A DNA stretch of 64,000 nt from positions 280,129 to 344,128 of the forward strand of contig VXRN01000023.1 of assembly GCA_009838465.1 (NCBI GenBank), read 5' to 3'. The notes under the pieces were generated by a model that did no database searches, had not been told where the DNA came from, and was given only the letters and a program-made list of their open reading frames with translations. The stretch's first letter is position 1. Each line of letters begins with the position of its first letter. The stretch comes from Dehalococcoidia bacterium. GTDB lineage: Bacteria; Chloroflexota; Dehalococcoidia; Lucifugimonadales; UBA1123. Of this stretch, positions 41,363 through 50,498 are shown piece by piece. The position numbers and the translations under genes are program-made.

Positions 41363-41909
41363 ATTCTCCGCCACCAAAAGACTGCTCACCCTGATTGGCG
41401 ACCTCCCTGTTGTGGCTAATCTCGGACCCACTACCGACGAGCTGTGGCATGCCGGTCACCGAGACAGAAATTTCTACACCTACGGCTCGATGGGACTGTG
41501 CTCCTCCATCGCACTGGGCATGGCGCTCTCCTCCAATGAGAAGGTCATCTCTCTGGATGGCGACGGCTCCCTGCTGATGAATATGGGGACAATAGCGACA
41601 ATTGGGCGCGAGAGTCCTGAGAATCTCATAGTCATAGTTTGGGACAACGAGCAGTGGGCGCAGACCGGATACCAGGCAAGTCACACCGCATTCGGCACGG
41701 ATCTGGCACAGGTTGCTCAGGGTTGCGGAATCGAGAAAACGGCCACGGCGCTGGACGAGGAGGAGCTAGAGTCCGCGCTGCTTCAGGCCTTGGAAGAGAA
41801 CGGCCCCTGGTTGATAGTCGCCAAGGTAGAGGAAGAGGAGTATCTTCCGGTCGCCCCCATAGAACCCGAACTGACTCTCCACAGGTTCAGGGCTTCCTAT
41901 GGCGTGTAG
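41355..41909 (+). CDS. TPP-dependent decarboxylase beta-type subunit, ComE-like
   Basis: 184 residues, the C-terminal (PP) domain with the TPP/Mg motif EKVISLDGDGSLLMNMGTIATIG and then NLIVIVWDNEQWAQTGYQ. The N-terminal stretch DLPVVANLGPTTDELWHAGHRDRNFYTYGSMG is the usual PP-domain start. TTG start with CGGAGG five bases upstream. Forms a two-chain enzyme with the overlapping gene upstream. Confidence 0.85.
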   Translation: MHRFSATKRLLTLIGDLPVVANLGPTTDELWHAGHRDRNFYTYGSMGLCSSIALGMALSSNEKVISLDGDGSLLMNMGTIATIGRESPENLIVIVWDNEQWAQTGYQASHTAFGTDLAQVAQGCGIEKTATALDEEELESALLQALEENGPWLIVAKVEEEEYLPVAPIEPELTLHRFRASYGV

Positions 41910-41987
41910 CGTCGGAGCCGTCAAACAGAGCCAGACCTCGCGATGATCAGTAGTGTTCTGACCATGAAGCGCTATTCATTTCGTAGC

Positions 41988-43286
41988 CTAGGTGCGCTGG
42001 ACCGCGGGACGCGCGGCGTCCGACTGAGTACCGTCAGCGTCCTGTACTATCGGAGCCCGAATCTCCGGCATCAGTATGCCGACCGCGCCTACCGTAATCA
42101 GCCCGAGTATCGCAAACATTGCGATTGCCATCGGTGGTGAAGTGGTCTCTGCGACCGCGCCAATGAGCAGAGCTCCTATGGGCCCGGCGCCTATCGCAAG
42201 AGAAATGACGCCCAGAGCCCTGCCGCGCATATCCTCGCTCGCCGCAATCACGACTATCGTTGATTGCATAGTCCCAAACCCGGCTGTGCCCAATCCGAGC
42301 AGAAAGAGAATCAGCATAGACAGAGCAAAGACATTGGAGCCCGCGAACATCAGGACCATGACGAGCCCCACAAGCGACCCGCCCAGATACACTCTCCCGT
42401 GGTGCCTGAGCCGTCCTGCCGATGCGATGGATACAGATCCTATTATGGCCCCCAGTCCGTCCGCTCCCATCATTATACCCATCAGCCCCGGTCCAACCTG
42501 AAGGATCTCAACGGCGATGACCGGCACCATCTGCATGTATGGGAACAGCAGGAGGTTCATCAACACTGTAATTACCACGGTGGCAAGAATGATGCGATTG
42601 CCGCGCACGTAGCTAAAGCCTTCCGCCAGGTTCCTCACTATGCTGCGCGACGCCACTGAACTACTGCGCGGGGGCAGCCTGAGGAAAACCATGAACGCAA
42701 TGGCAATCAGGTAGAAGGCGATAATGACGAAAAACCCGCCCTTTACCCCGATCAGGGCTATGAGCCCGCCGGCGAGCGCCGGGCCCGCCATTCTGCTCGC
42801 GTGCATCCCTACGGAATCGAGAGCCATCCCATTGGTGACGCCAGCCCTACCTATCAGGTCGTGGACCGCCGCCCGCCTCGACGGCATATCGAACGCCCAG
42901 CCGAGCCCGCTGGCGGACACGACGACGTATGAGTGCCAGAAGACGAACATGTCGGTCACCAGGAGCACCGTCATGAACACTGCAGCTACCAAGTTGAGAA
43001 TCTGGGTGCTGAGCAACAGTGTGTGGCGATTCATTCTGTCCGCCAGCACTCCTCCGAACACGCCAAAGGCCAGAAGCGGGAACATCCCGAAGAAACCGAC
43101 CAGCGCCACCAGGAAGGGGGAGCCTGTCTTCTCCAAGATGACCCACGCCAGGAAGGTCATCTGCATCCATCGCGAGATGTAGGAGAAGAAATTGGCAGGC
43201 CACAGCAGCCGGAACCCCGGATTCCTGAATGCGTCAAGCGTCGAGGGAACTCGATTTAGTCTGGGTCTTGGAAGCCTAGTAGCCAT
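41988..43286 (-). CDS. MFS transporter, MFS_3 (EntS-like) type
   Basis: 432 residues, 11-12 hydrophobic segments. N-terminus: NPGFRLLWPANFFSYISRWMQMTFLAWVILEKTGSPFLVALVGF, then the loop motif GVFGGVLADRMNRH (MFS motif A variant). The second half begins near GFSYVRGNRIILATVVITV, with a motif A-like SVSIASAGRLRHHGR. A family of efflux pumps. Weak ribosome site before the ATG. Follows the Bat cluster on the same strand at 100 bp from batE. Substrate unknown. Confidence 0.87.
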   Translation of the reverse strand: MATRLPRPRLNRVPSTLDAFRNPGFRLLWPANFFSYISRWMQMTFLAWVILEKTGSPFLVALVGFFGMFPLLAFGVFGGVLADRMNRHTLLLSTQILNLVAAVFMTVLLVTDMFVFWHSYVVVSASGLGWAFDMPSRRAAVHDLIGRAGVTNGMALDSVGMHASRMAGPALAGGLIALIGVKGGFFVIIAFYLIAIAFMVFLRLPPRSSSVASRSIVRNLAEGFSYVRGNRIILATVVITVLMNLLLFPYMQMVPVIAVEILQVGPGLMGIMMGADGLGAIIGSVSIASAGRLRHHGRVYLGGSLVGLVMVLMFAGSNVFALSMLILFLLGLGTAGFGTMQSTIVVIAASEDMRGRALGVISLAIGAGPIGALLIGAVAETTSPPMAIAMFAILGLITVGAVGILMPEIRAPIVQDADGTQSDAARPAVQRT

Positions 43287-43385
43287 CGTTCTGCGCGCCG
43301 ATTGTACATCGTGGAACGTGGAATGAAAAAGGCCGGGCTGGGCTAGAGTTGGAGTAAATTCGCAGCCAACCAGGGATTCAAGAGG

Positions 43386-44180
43386 TCATCCTCTGTTGGA
43401 AAGTACCGTTTCCGCGTCCGCCGCGGCTATCCAGCCTTCGACCCCTGTGTCAAAAATGCCTACCTTCCACCACGCGCCCCTGGCTTCAATCAACCTGATC
43501 TCACTACCGGCGTCCAAACTGAATCTAGGATCGTCGCTTTCCCTCGGACCGTGGAATACTCCGGTCGCCTCGGTGGTTACGACCGCGACTTGCTGCCAGT
43601 GAAGCCTTTCCATGTGTTTTCCGATAGAGATTGATCCGAAGATGAAAATGCAAAGGACGGCGACCGCCGCGACTCGGCCCAAGACCACGGACTTTCTAAA
43701 TCTCCTAACCCAGATAAACATTACACATAACAGACCGAAGACCAGCCACGAAGAGAGCGTGGCCATAGCCGCTTGATTGAAGGTAATCCACGGTACGAAC
43801 TCTGATATCTGGACGAAGGCTGGGATTGTAGCTTCCCGTGAGTTGGGACTTTCAAGCTGCTCACGCACGAAATAGAGGTTTGCCTCGATGTCCTCGTCGA
43901 AAGGAGCAAGCCTGCTGGCCCTGAGGTAATTGAGGATGGCGTGACCCGCGTCCTCAGATTTGTAGTAGGCGTTCGCCAGATTGTAATAGAGCGTCGCATC
44001 CCGGTAGCCCAGCCCCACCAGATGTTCGTATGTTCGCGCCGCCTCTTCATAGTTGCCTTCTTCGTAGAAGAGACCAGCCGCGACGAAGGTGTCCATGTCG
44101 GACGACTCTTCGGCAGACGCCACGCTTGCCAGGAGGAGTGCGGCTGCGGAGGCAGCGATAGTCGCAAGCAAGACTCTCAT
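43386..44180 (-). CDS. batE: BatE-like TPR protein with SH3-type domain
   Basis: 264 residues. A signal peptide or N-terminal anchor (LLATIAASAAALLLASVASA), two TPR units (DTFVAAGLFYEEGNYEEAARTYEHLVGLG and DATLYYNLANAYYKSEDAGHAILNYLRASRLAP), then helices (WLVFGLLCVMFIWVRRF and VLGRVAAVAVLCIFIFGSI) and a C-terminal SH3b-like domain (VAVVTTEATGVFHGPRESDD...VEGWIAAADAETVL). The Bat aerotolerance system BatE has this TPR plus membrane plus SH3 layout. Overlaps the batD stop by 4 bp. Confidence 0.85.
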   Translation of the reverse strand: MRVLLATIAASAAALLLASVASAEESSDMDTFVAAGLFYEEGNYEEAARTYEHLVGLGYRDATLYYNLANAYYKSEDAGHAILNYLRASRLAPFDEDIEANLYFVREQLESPNSREATIPAFVQISEFVPWITFNQAAMATLSSWLVFGLLCVMFIWVRRFRKSVVLGRVAAVAVLCIFIFGSISIGKHMERLHWQQVAVVTTEATGVFHGPRESDDPRFSLDAGSEIRLIEARGAWWKVGIFDTGVEGWIAAADAETVLSNRG

Positions 44181-45979
44181 GTCCGGACCTCTCGCTCAAT
44201 TCTGTGGACTACATCGGCCACGGCCTTGCTGCTGTTGCTAACATCAGCCATATCCGGCGGCGCGAAACGCATTTGATCGAGACCATGAATCAGCGCGTCG
44301 AGACGTTGGAGTGTTTCAGCGCTCGCCCCGCGTTCTTGCAATTGAAGTTTGAGCTCCGGCAACTGCATCGCGGAGGAGGATTGCGTCAGGACTACGCTCA
44401 GATATCCATGGAGGGCCGCCGTGGCTGCGTCTGCGCCGGATGCCGAAGGGTCCAACTTCGTCAATCTACTGAGCGCCTCGCGACGGGCTCGAATCGGCGC
44501 GTTTGCGATTAGTAAAGCCTGTCGTCTGGCCGAGGCCCAGCGCCACACTATCAGAACGGCAAGCGCAACGACCGGCAGCATTCCCAGACCCCAAACCAGT
44601 GGTTCGAGGTGTGTTGGGTTCGATGGGGAACCTATACCGCCCGGAGCGGGCTTAATGTGCCGTATGTCCGCAACTTCCACTGATCCGTCAACTGCCCCAG
44701 ACAGGTCCGGCGCCGCTACTGCGTTCGGGTCTGGTGCAACTTTGATCGAAAAGGCGTTGGATGAAATTGTGACATACTCTTCTTGTTCGGGGTCGAAGTA
44801 AGAGTATTCGATTGGAGGCAAGTCGAAATCGCCGGGGGAATCGGGGATCAGAACACGCTCGAATGTCTTAGAACCGCTTATCGTTCCGTCCTGAACAGAG
44901 GTGCGGTGGAAGGAGTCGTTTTCGAATGCGCGCCATCCAGGCACGTCCTGCCAGACAGGGTCGGGGAGTGTGTCGAAATTCCCCTGACCGCTGATTTCAA
45001 CGGTCAGTGTCAAAGAGTCGCCGAATGCCAGATCGTTGGAGTCCAGACTGGCTTCTATTTCATATTGACCGACTGCTCCAGTGAAAGATGGAGGTTCATT
45101 CGAGGGCAGGGGCCTTACTTGAAGTTCAATCGGAGGAGACGCGTACTCCGTGAATGAAGACGACAGCATTCCCCCTGGAACGCCTACCGTGCTGGGCTCG
45201 ATATTTATGTTACCGGCGATGGTCGGAAAGAGTATCTCGCTGGATTCGACCACGCGGTACCCGTTCCCCTCGATAGTCTCAGGGTATTCGCGCCGGTCCG
45301 GGCGGTCTGGGTTCCAGAATCCGACGAAGTCAGGGGCGCTGTGAATGGGCCTGATGAAGTAAGGATCGGCGGAGTAGAATTTCGACGTGTATGTAATCTG
45401 CTCGCCCAGGTAAGGGCTGTAGTTATCTACTTCGGATTCGATGAAATAGGCGCCGTCCTCCACGTCGGCCTGGAACGAAGGATCACCCTGATTTGTCTGT
45501 CCCTGCGGTCTGAGGAATGAATTAGCGGGTCGAAACGGCTGCGTGGGCAAAGGGGACGTCTGAGCCGGAGGAACGCCCTGGGTGACGTTCAGGGTAATAG
45601 GGTCTGTCTCGTAAGTGTCTCCCCCAATGGGGACACTTACCGGACCTATTTCGATTGTGCCGGTGTGCCTGGGCTGCATCTCTACGATGAACTTGAATTC
45701 GGCAGCGACCCTTCCATTGCGGAAGGTCTGTTGAGAGGTTATCTTCCGGCCCGTTATCTGGAGACCGCTGAGGGTCGGGAAGTCGGGCGCTCCAATGTTG
45801 TTCTCTCCGGTCACGGTGACGGTCAGTGTGACCGTGTCGTAGAGTGTCGGGGCAGTCCGGTCCACCTCAGCGGTTACCTGGGGAGACTGGGCATGTACCG
45901 GCGACGACACGGCAAACAGCGCTACCGACACGACCAGTGCCAGCAGTATTCCTGTTCTCGCTATGTTCTTCAATGCCAT
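44177..45979 (-). CDS. batD: BatD-like oxygen-tolerance protein
   Basis: 600 residues. Signal peptide starting MALKNIARTGILLALVVSVALF..AHA-like (VSSPVHAQS), then a large periplasmic part of repeated beta domains (VTAEVDRTAPTLYDTVTLTVTV, ISGQGNFDTLPDPVWQDVPGW, GSKTFERVLIPDSPGDFDLPPIEYSYFDPEQEEYVTI), and a C-terminal helix (LEPLVWGLGMLPVVALAVLIVWRW) followed by a cytoplasmic helical tail. Matches BatD. I chose the ATG at 45979 because it begins the signal peptide; TTG at 46021 is in frame. Repeat element C lies directly upstream. Confidence 0.87.
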   Translation of the reverse strand: MALKNIARTGILLALVVSVALFAVSSPVHAQSPQVTAEVDRTAPTLYDTVTLTVTVTGENNIGAPDFPTLSGLQITGRKITSQQTFRNGRVAAEFKFIVEMQPRHTGTIEIGPVSVPIGGDTYETDPITLNVTQGVPPAQTSPLPTQPFRPANSFLRPQGQTNQGDPSFQADVEDGAYFIESEVDNYSPYLGEQITYTSKFYSADPYFIRPIHSAPDFVGFWNPDRPDRREYPETIEGNGYRVVESSEILFPTIAGNINIEPSTVGVPGGMLSSSFTEYASPPIELQVRPLPSNEPPSFTGAVGQYEIEASLDSNDLAFGDSLTLTVEISGQGNFDTLPDPVWQDVPGWRAFENDSFHRTSVQDGTISGSKTFERVLIPDSPGDFDLPPIEYSYFDPEQEEYVTISSNAFSIKVAPDPNAVAAPDLSGAVDGSVEVADIRHIKPAPGGIGSPSNPTHLEPLVWGLGMLPVVALAVLIVWRWASARRQALLIANAPIRARREALSRLTKLDPSASGADAATAALHGYLSVVLTQSSSAMQLPELKLQLQERGASAETLQRLDALIHGLDQMRFAPPDMADVSNSSKAVADVVHRIEREVRT

Positions 45980-46044
45980 GCTGCACGACTTCCAGATTGA
46001 CCGCTTAGAGACTCCGACCAAATATTGAGTGAGATACGAATTTT

Positions 46045-46183
46045 AACATATATTCTGCTATATACTTGTCCAGGTGCGCGTCTAGGCGAGTTCAGGTGGA
46101 GTTCAGGTGACCACCTCCGACCGATTTAGCTATGAATTCGACCTAATTTACCTAGATTTAGCTATGGAAGAAAATTTTCTCCG
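46045..46183 (-). repeat. CAGGTG-cluster upstream element, copy C
   Basis: Minus-strand order: GGAGAAAATTTTCTTCC (46183 back to 46167), TAGCTAAAT (46165 and again 46133), GGTGGTCACCTG, CACCTG (46110-46105, 46099-46094, 46077-46072), then TATATAGCAGAATATATG ending at 46048. It has two TAGCTA boxes, one more than the other copies. Points at batD, in the gap that splits the bat gene run. Confidence 0.72.
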
Positions 46184-46360
46184 AGCTCTGTGCCTTTATC
46201 TATAAATTCCACTATATAGACTAGTACGGTTGTTCTCTGCCGGTCACATTGTAACACAGTTTGAAGTAACCGGGCGGCGGCTACTGAGACACTGGGACGA
46301 TTTCAGGAGTGTTGTCATTTGCCCGTCCGCTCCCTGGCAATGGGATTTATCGAAACTTAT

Positions 46361-46400
46361 CACCCTCACCCTAGCCCTCTCCCTGGGGGAGCTGAGAGGG
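46361..46400. repeat. REP-like dispersed repeat, fourth copy (inverted)
   Basis: CACCCTCACCCTAGCCCTCTCCC..GAGAGGGGTAG, the same family as at 1126 in the other orientation. Confidence 0.6.
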
Positions 46401-46428
46401 GTAGGTATTGAACTTGGATTGGCGGAGT

Positions 46429-46469
46429 CACCCCCATCCTAACCTTCCCCCGTCAAGGGGGAAGGGGCT
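46429..46469. repeat. CCATCCTAACCTTCCCCC hairpin repeat, copy 1
   Basis: CACCCCCATCCTAACCTTCC.. followed by the inverted arm GGGGGAAGGGGC. A second near-identical copy is at 58546-58585. The remaining bases of 46184-46543 show no gene. Confidence 0.6.
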
Positions 46470-46543
46470 TTTACCTACCCCTGTGAGCCCTCGGGGAGAG
46501 CGGACCATATGAAGAACATTGTCTGATTCTGGCAAAGATTCCT

Positions 46544-47404
46544 CTACCATTCTCTCTCGGCAGGTATATCTATAATTCTTTCCGACATGATTCGCCCTCT
46601 CAGGGTCTCGGTGTTATCGGCGATGGATTCGAGGAGCTGTTCGGCCTGTTCTTCGGTCATTCCGGTTGGGGGCACTTCTCCAGGATCCGAAGGCGATTGC
46701 GTAGAACTTGACTCGCCCTCTTCCGGTTGGGTTTCTTCAGAAGAGTCGTTCTGGTTGGAGTCCTGCTCCTGCTGATCCTGGGGCTGCTGCTGATCCTGAG
46801 GGCCGGGCTGCTGTTGCTGATCTTGTTCGCCCGGTCCTGTTTGTTCCTGGTCCTCTTGCTGCCCCTCTTCTTGTCCTTCCTCTTGTTCCTGTTCTTGCTG
46901 TTCCTGCTGCTCGGGATCCTCTGTGTTGCGCTCGGATTCTTCGATGGCGCGTTCGAGGTAATACTTGGCCTGACGGTCATCGGGGCGCAGTCTCAGGGCT
47001 TGCTTGTAAGCATCCTTGGCGCTTTCGTACGCTTGTGATGACTCGAAAGCATCTCCATCTTCCTGTGCGGACCTTGCAAACTCATGCAGGGATCGCGCGT
47101 AGTTGAAGGTAGCGTCCTGGGACAGGTCGGGCTGCGCCGCATTTTCCAAGACTTGCTCGTATCCCGATTGCGCCGCTTCATAAGCCTCCTGCTTGTAGAA
47201 GGCGTTGGCACTGTTGTAGGTTGCTTCAGGGTTTGCGGGCATGGCCTCCAGCGCACGTTCATAGGCTTCCTGCGCCTGTTGGTAATCCTCGGACTCGAAA
47301 GACTCGTTGCCTTCACGTACAGAGGCCGGCCCCTCGGTAGCGCAGGCCGTGAGGAAGATTACGCAGAGTACGAAAGTAAGCAATAGGGGAGTTGGCATTC
47401 TCAT
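46544..47404 (-). CDS. batC: BatC-like lipoprotein with TPR and Gln/Glu-rich tail
   Basis: 286 residues. Signal peptide with lipobox FLTACATE (Cys at residue 21), three TPR units (EGNESFESEDYQQAQEAYERALEAMP, ATYNSANAFYKQEAYEAAQSGYEQVLENAA, DAYKQALRLRPDDRQAKYYLERAI), then an unusual 90-residue Glu/Gln-rich stretch (repeats of EQQEQ and QQPQDQQ), and a C-terminal EQAEQLLESIADNTETLRGR helix. BatC proteins share the TPR and acidic tail. Overlaps batB by 4 bp. The low-complexity region is real coding (no stops, fits the frame). Confidence 0.84.
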   Translation of the reverse strand: MRMPTPLLLTFVLCVIFLTACATEGPASVREGNESFESEDYQQAQEAYERALEAMPANPEATYNSANAFYKQEAYEAAQSGYEQVLENAAQPDLSQDATFNYARSLHEFARSAQEDGDAFESSQAYESAKDAYKQALRLRPDDRQAKYYLERAIEESERNTEDPEQQEQQEQEQEEGQEEGQQEDQEQTGPGEQDQQQQPGPQDQQQPQDQQEQDSNQNDSSEETQPEEGESSSTQSPSDPGEVPPTGMTEEQAEQLLESIADNTETLRGRIMSERIIDIPAEREW

Positions 47405-48435
47405 AGCCTTGCGCCTCTACCTGCGCGTTCGAGATTTCGCCGCCTGTCCGGAATCACCTCTCCCGCTATCAGCAGAAGAATCGAGGCAAACGCAAAAATC
47501 TGGAATCGCTCTATCTTCGTAGCCTCAATCTCACTGCCGACCGACGCTTTCTCAAGAGCCGCAAGCTCTTCGGTGAACTGGCTCGTGGCATTCGCCGAGC
47601 CTTCCAGTCTTATGAATTTCCCTCCCCCGGCCTCGGCGACCGATCTGAGCACATTTTCGTCCAGGCGTGAGAAGACCATGTTTCCCTGCCTATCCTGCAC
47701 ATACTCGATCAGGCGGCCCCGGGGACTGCGGAGCGGTATTGGCTCGCCGTCGGCTGTTCCCACGCCGATAGTATAAATCAGAGTTCCATCGTCGTGCGCT
47801 TCACGGGCCGCCTCTACCGCATTCCCGTCCTGGTTTTCACCATCGGTGATGATCAGTATGACTTTCTGGCTTATCAACTCTTCACTGAAACTTCGACTAG
47901 CTACTTCAATAGCCTGCTCTATATTAGTCCCTTGTCTTGTGATCATCTCGGTGTTCGCGTTCTCAATGAAGTTCCTTGCGCTCAAGTAGTCGAAAGTCAG
48001 GGGGAACTGTAGGAAGGCAGCCCCCGAAAAGAGTACAAGTCCAACCTCGTCGCCCTGGAGCCTTTGCATCAGGTCAGCGATTTCCAGTTTTGCCCGAACA
48101 AGGCGGCTTGGCCTGACGTCTTCGGCCAGCATGGACTTGGAGACGTCGAGCGCGATGATTATCTGGACTCCTTCGCGCTCGACAGCCTGGAGGCTTTCGC
48201 CCCACTGCGGTCTTGCGAGAGCTACAATAGCCAATGCGAGCGCAGCAATGGTGAATACCCTGCCAATCAATCTTCCCCTTGTGTTGACGTTAGCGGTCAG
48301 CCTCCTCACGAGCGCAGGACTTCCGATGCGTTCGAGCATTCGGCTGCGGTTCTGAACCGCCCAGTAAACGACTCCGACTGCAATGGGCAGAACGGCAAGC
48401 AGCAGCAAGTATTGCGGGTTCGCGAATGTTATCAT
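47401..48435 (-). CDS. batB: BatB-like vWA-domain membrane protein
   Basis: 344 residues. N-terminal helices (YLLLLAVLPIAVGVVYWAV and VFTIAALALAIVALARPQW), a vWA domain with the MIDAS motif IIIALDVSKSMLAEDV (DxSxS), VILIITDGENQDGNAVEAA, and a C-terminal helix (FQIFAFASILLLIAGEVI). Two N-terminal anchors around a vWA domain typify BatA/BatB. Overlaps batC by 4 bp and follows batA by 9 bp. Confidence 0.88.
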   Translation of the reverse strand: MITFANPQYLLLLAVLPIAVGVVYWAVQNRSRMLERIGSPALVRRLTANVNTRGRLIGRVFTIAALALAIVALARPQWGESLQAVEREGVQIIIALDVSKSMLAEDVRPSRLVRAKLEIADLMQRLQGDEVGLVLFSGAAFLQFPLTFDYLSARNFIENANTEMITRQGTNIEQAIEVASRSFSEELISQKVILIITDGENQDGNAVEAAREAHDDGTLIYTIGVGTADGEPIPLRSPRGRLIEYVQDRQGNMVFSRLDENVLRSVAEAGGGKFIRLEGSANATSQFTEELAALEKASVGSEIEATKIERFQIFAFASILLLIAGEVIPDRRRNLERAGRGARL

Positions 48436-48444
48436 TTTGGGATA

Positions 48445-49449
48445 CTACGGCATCGGCCTGAATATAGTTCCACGCGCGAGTATCTCCAGAATCAGGAGAA
48501 GGGCGGCAGGAATCAACAGCCAGTGCGCGAGCTCTTCATGCTTGGTGTAAACGGATACTTCGTATTCGGACTTCTCCAGGCTGTTTATTTCCTCGTATAT
48601 CTGCCGCAGGCCCTCGGTGTCGGTGGCAAGGTAGTACTTTCCTCCGGTCATGGCTGCGATGTCCCTGAGCATGTCTTCGTCGAGGTCGACCCTCTGAAGC
48701 CCTCTTTGGGATCTCGGCTGTACCCAGGGTGCGACAGACGAGATTTCAGGGGAACCCATGCCCACCGTATAGACCTTGATACCGAGTGTCTCCGCGGCGA
48801 CGGCGGCGGTCATAGGGTCTATCTCGCCCGAATTGTTCACTCCGTCTGTCAGCAGGACTACCACTTTGCTTGCGGATTCGGAGTCCTTCAGGATACTGGC
48901 GGCGGTAGCCAATCCCATCCCGATGGCGGTCCCATCCACGATCCCAAGCTCGGAGGCGAGGCTGACGTCCTTCATGAGCAGGTCCAGAGTGTCGTGATCT
49001 ACGGTCGGCGGACTGTGAACGAAGGCGTCACTGGCAAATACGACGACCCCTATTCGGTCATACTCTCGTTGCTCGATGAAATCCGAAATGACACCCTTAG
49101 CGGCGTCGAGGCGATTACTGGGGTCGAAGTCCAGGGCTGCCATGGAACCCGAAATATCTACCGCCAGAGAGATGTCAACGCCTTCGCCTTTGACAATCTC
49201 ACTTGCCTCGCTGGACTGTGGCCTCGCCGCGGCGATGATGAGAAGCGCAAGGGCGAGCCAGCGCAACAGGGGCAGCAGGGGTCTAACACGTAATTTCCAA
49301 CTACTCGCTTGAGACCGGGCGGCGTCGGCGCTGGTAAATCGAAGTGAGGCGGGTCGCGTCACTTGCCTCGCATACCAGGGCATCAGCGCCAATGCGAGGA
49401 CGATCGGCAGGAGGAAGAGCAGGTATGGGGAGGCGAAGTCGTAGTTCAT
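48445..49449 (-). CDS. batA: BatA-like vWA-domain membrane protein
   Basis: 334 residues. N-terminal helices (LLFLLPIVLALALMPWY and WLALALLIIAAARPQ), vWA domain with the MIDAS DISLAVDISGSMAALDF and the later metal-site segments VVVLLTDGVNNSGEIDP, and a C-terminal helix (LAHWLLIPAALLLILEILA). Overlaps the upstream BatI-like gene by 4 bp. Paralog of batB next door. Confidence 0.88.
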   Translation of the reverse strand: MNYDFASPYLLFLLPIVLALALMPWYARQVTRPASLRFTSADAARSQASSWKLRVRPLLPLLRWLALALLIIAAARPQSSEASEIVKGEGVDISLAVDISGSMAALDFDPSNRLDAAKGVISDFIEQREYDRIGVVVFASDAFVHSPPTVDHDTLDLLMKDVSLASELGIVDGTAIGMGLATAASILKDSESASKVVVLLTDGVNNSGEIDPMTAAVAAETLGIKVYTVGMGSPEISSVAPWVQPRSQRGLQRVDLDEDMLRDIAAMTGGKYYLATDTEGLRQIYEEINSLEKSEYEVSVYTKHEELAHWLLIPAALLLILEILARGTIFRPMP

Positions 49450-50498
49450 GCTGTCCCGGCTCCCGTTGCGACAACGGATGACTCATTGGCGGGAACGACG
49501 CCCGTGGTCCGAACGAAATCTCTGGACCGCTCGATGATCCTGATTGCATCGTCCCTGTTGGGAATGAAGCGCGCGAACTTCACCAAGTCGCTCTCTTCAA
49601 GGATTCCTTCCAGTGAGGAGATAGCCGAGTCCAGCCTGCCGGACAGTTCGAGTTCTTCAAGTGTCTGGCGCGTAGTAAGTTCTGGCGCGGGGACGTAGTA
49701 TCGGCTCAACAGGTAATTCCGAAGACAATCCGATACCAGCGTGTAGCGTTCCTTGAAGTCTGGTTCGGACTCCAACGGCATTGACGCGATTCTATCCAAC
49801 TCGCGCAGCGCGACTTCAGCGGGGAGGCTGGGATCGGGCCGGTCTGAGGAAAGCCTTCTCTGCCATAAATACAAAGCAAGCATTGCCAAACCAAGTGCCC
49901 CCAAACCCGCAAAGATGATGAGTCTGCTCCGTTGCTGAACGAACGAAATGGGATCCGGTGGAACGGGCAGAACGGCCTGGGGTTCTATGTCCTTGAGTTC
50001 TTCATCTTCTCCCAATTCTAAGGGCGTAATGCTGACCTCTATGGGTCGCACGGGCCTGTTTATGATATCCCCATCTGGGTTTCGAATTGCTACGCTCAGT
50101 TCCGGTGTAGGTATATCCCCGGTCGTGAAGAGTACGGCTTCAATTTGAATAGAGGATGTGAGCGTTCCGTCGCTGTTTTCAATTGTGGGTAAGGAAGTCT
50201 GATTCCTCACCTCGAAAACCGGGGAGTTCTCGTCGTTCGGACTACGCCACTCCGGGTCAACTCTGGGGAAGACGACAAAGTAGTCTTGAGGATATGTCGC
50301 AGTTAGCGTGATGGTGAACGGGTCGCCAATGTATATAGTGTCCGGTTCCACAGTCATGCGGAGTCCGACTGGAGTGCTCTGTGCCGAGACGGGCAGAATT
50401 CCAAGCATCGAGAATATCAGCCATGCGGCCACGATTGAAGAGACAGCCGCTATGCGTATCAGGGATAGGGGGACTCTTGTACAGTTGAATCGCTTCAT
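49446..50498 (-). CDS. Membrane protein of the bat operon (DUF4381/BatI-like)
   Basis: 350 residues. Signal peptide or anchor (LIRIAAVSSIVAAWLIFSMLGILPVSAQS), a periplasmic beta domain (LRMTVEPDTIYIGDPFTITLTATYP, VLFTTGDIPTPELSVAIRNPDG), a central helix (LIIFAGLGALGLAMLALYLWQRR) and a cytoplasmic helical part (LPAEVALRELDRIASMPLESEPDFKERYTLVSDCLRNYLLSRY). It sits where the DUF4381 gene usually lies in MoxR/Bat operons. Overlaps both neighbours by 4 bp. Family identity by layout, not by a strong motif. Confidence 0.78.
   Translation of the reverse strand: MKRFNCTRVPLSLIRIAAVSSIVAAWLIFSMLGILPVSAQSTPVGLRMTVEPDTIYIGDPFTITLTATYPQDYFVVFPRVDPEWRSPNDENSPVFEVRNQTSLPTIENSDGTLTSSIQIEAVLFTTGDIPTPELSVAIRNPDGDIINRPVRPIEVSITPLELGEDEELKDIEPQAVLPVPPDPISFVQQRSRLIIFAGLGALGLAMLALYLWQRRLSSDRPDPSLPAEVALRELDRIASMPLESEPDFKERYTLVSDCLRNYLLSRYYVPAPELTTRQTLEELELSGRLDSAISSLEGILEESDLVKFARFIPNRDDAIRIIERSRDFVRTTGVVPANESSVVATGAGTA

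Noticed and set aside
48064..49293. 409-codon open frame on the plus strand antisense to batA/batB
   Set aside because: Overlaps two clear vWA genes on the other strand and shows no domain or membrane pattern.
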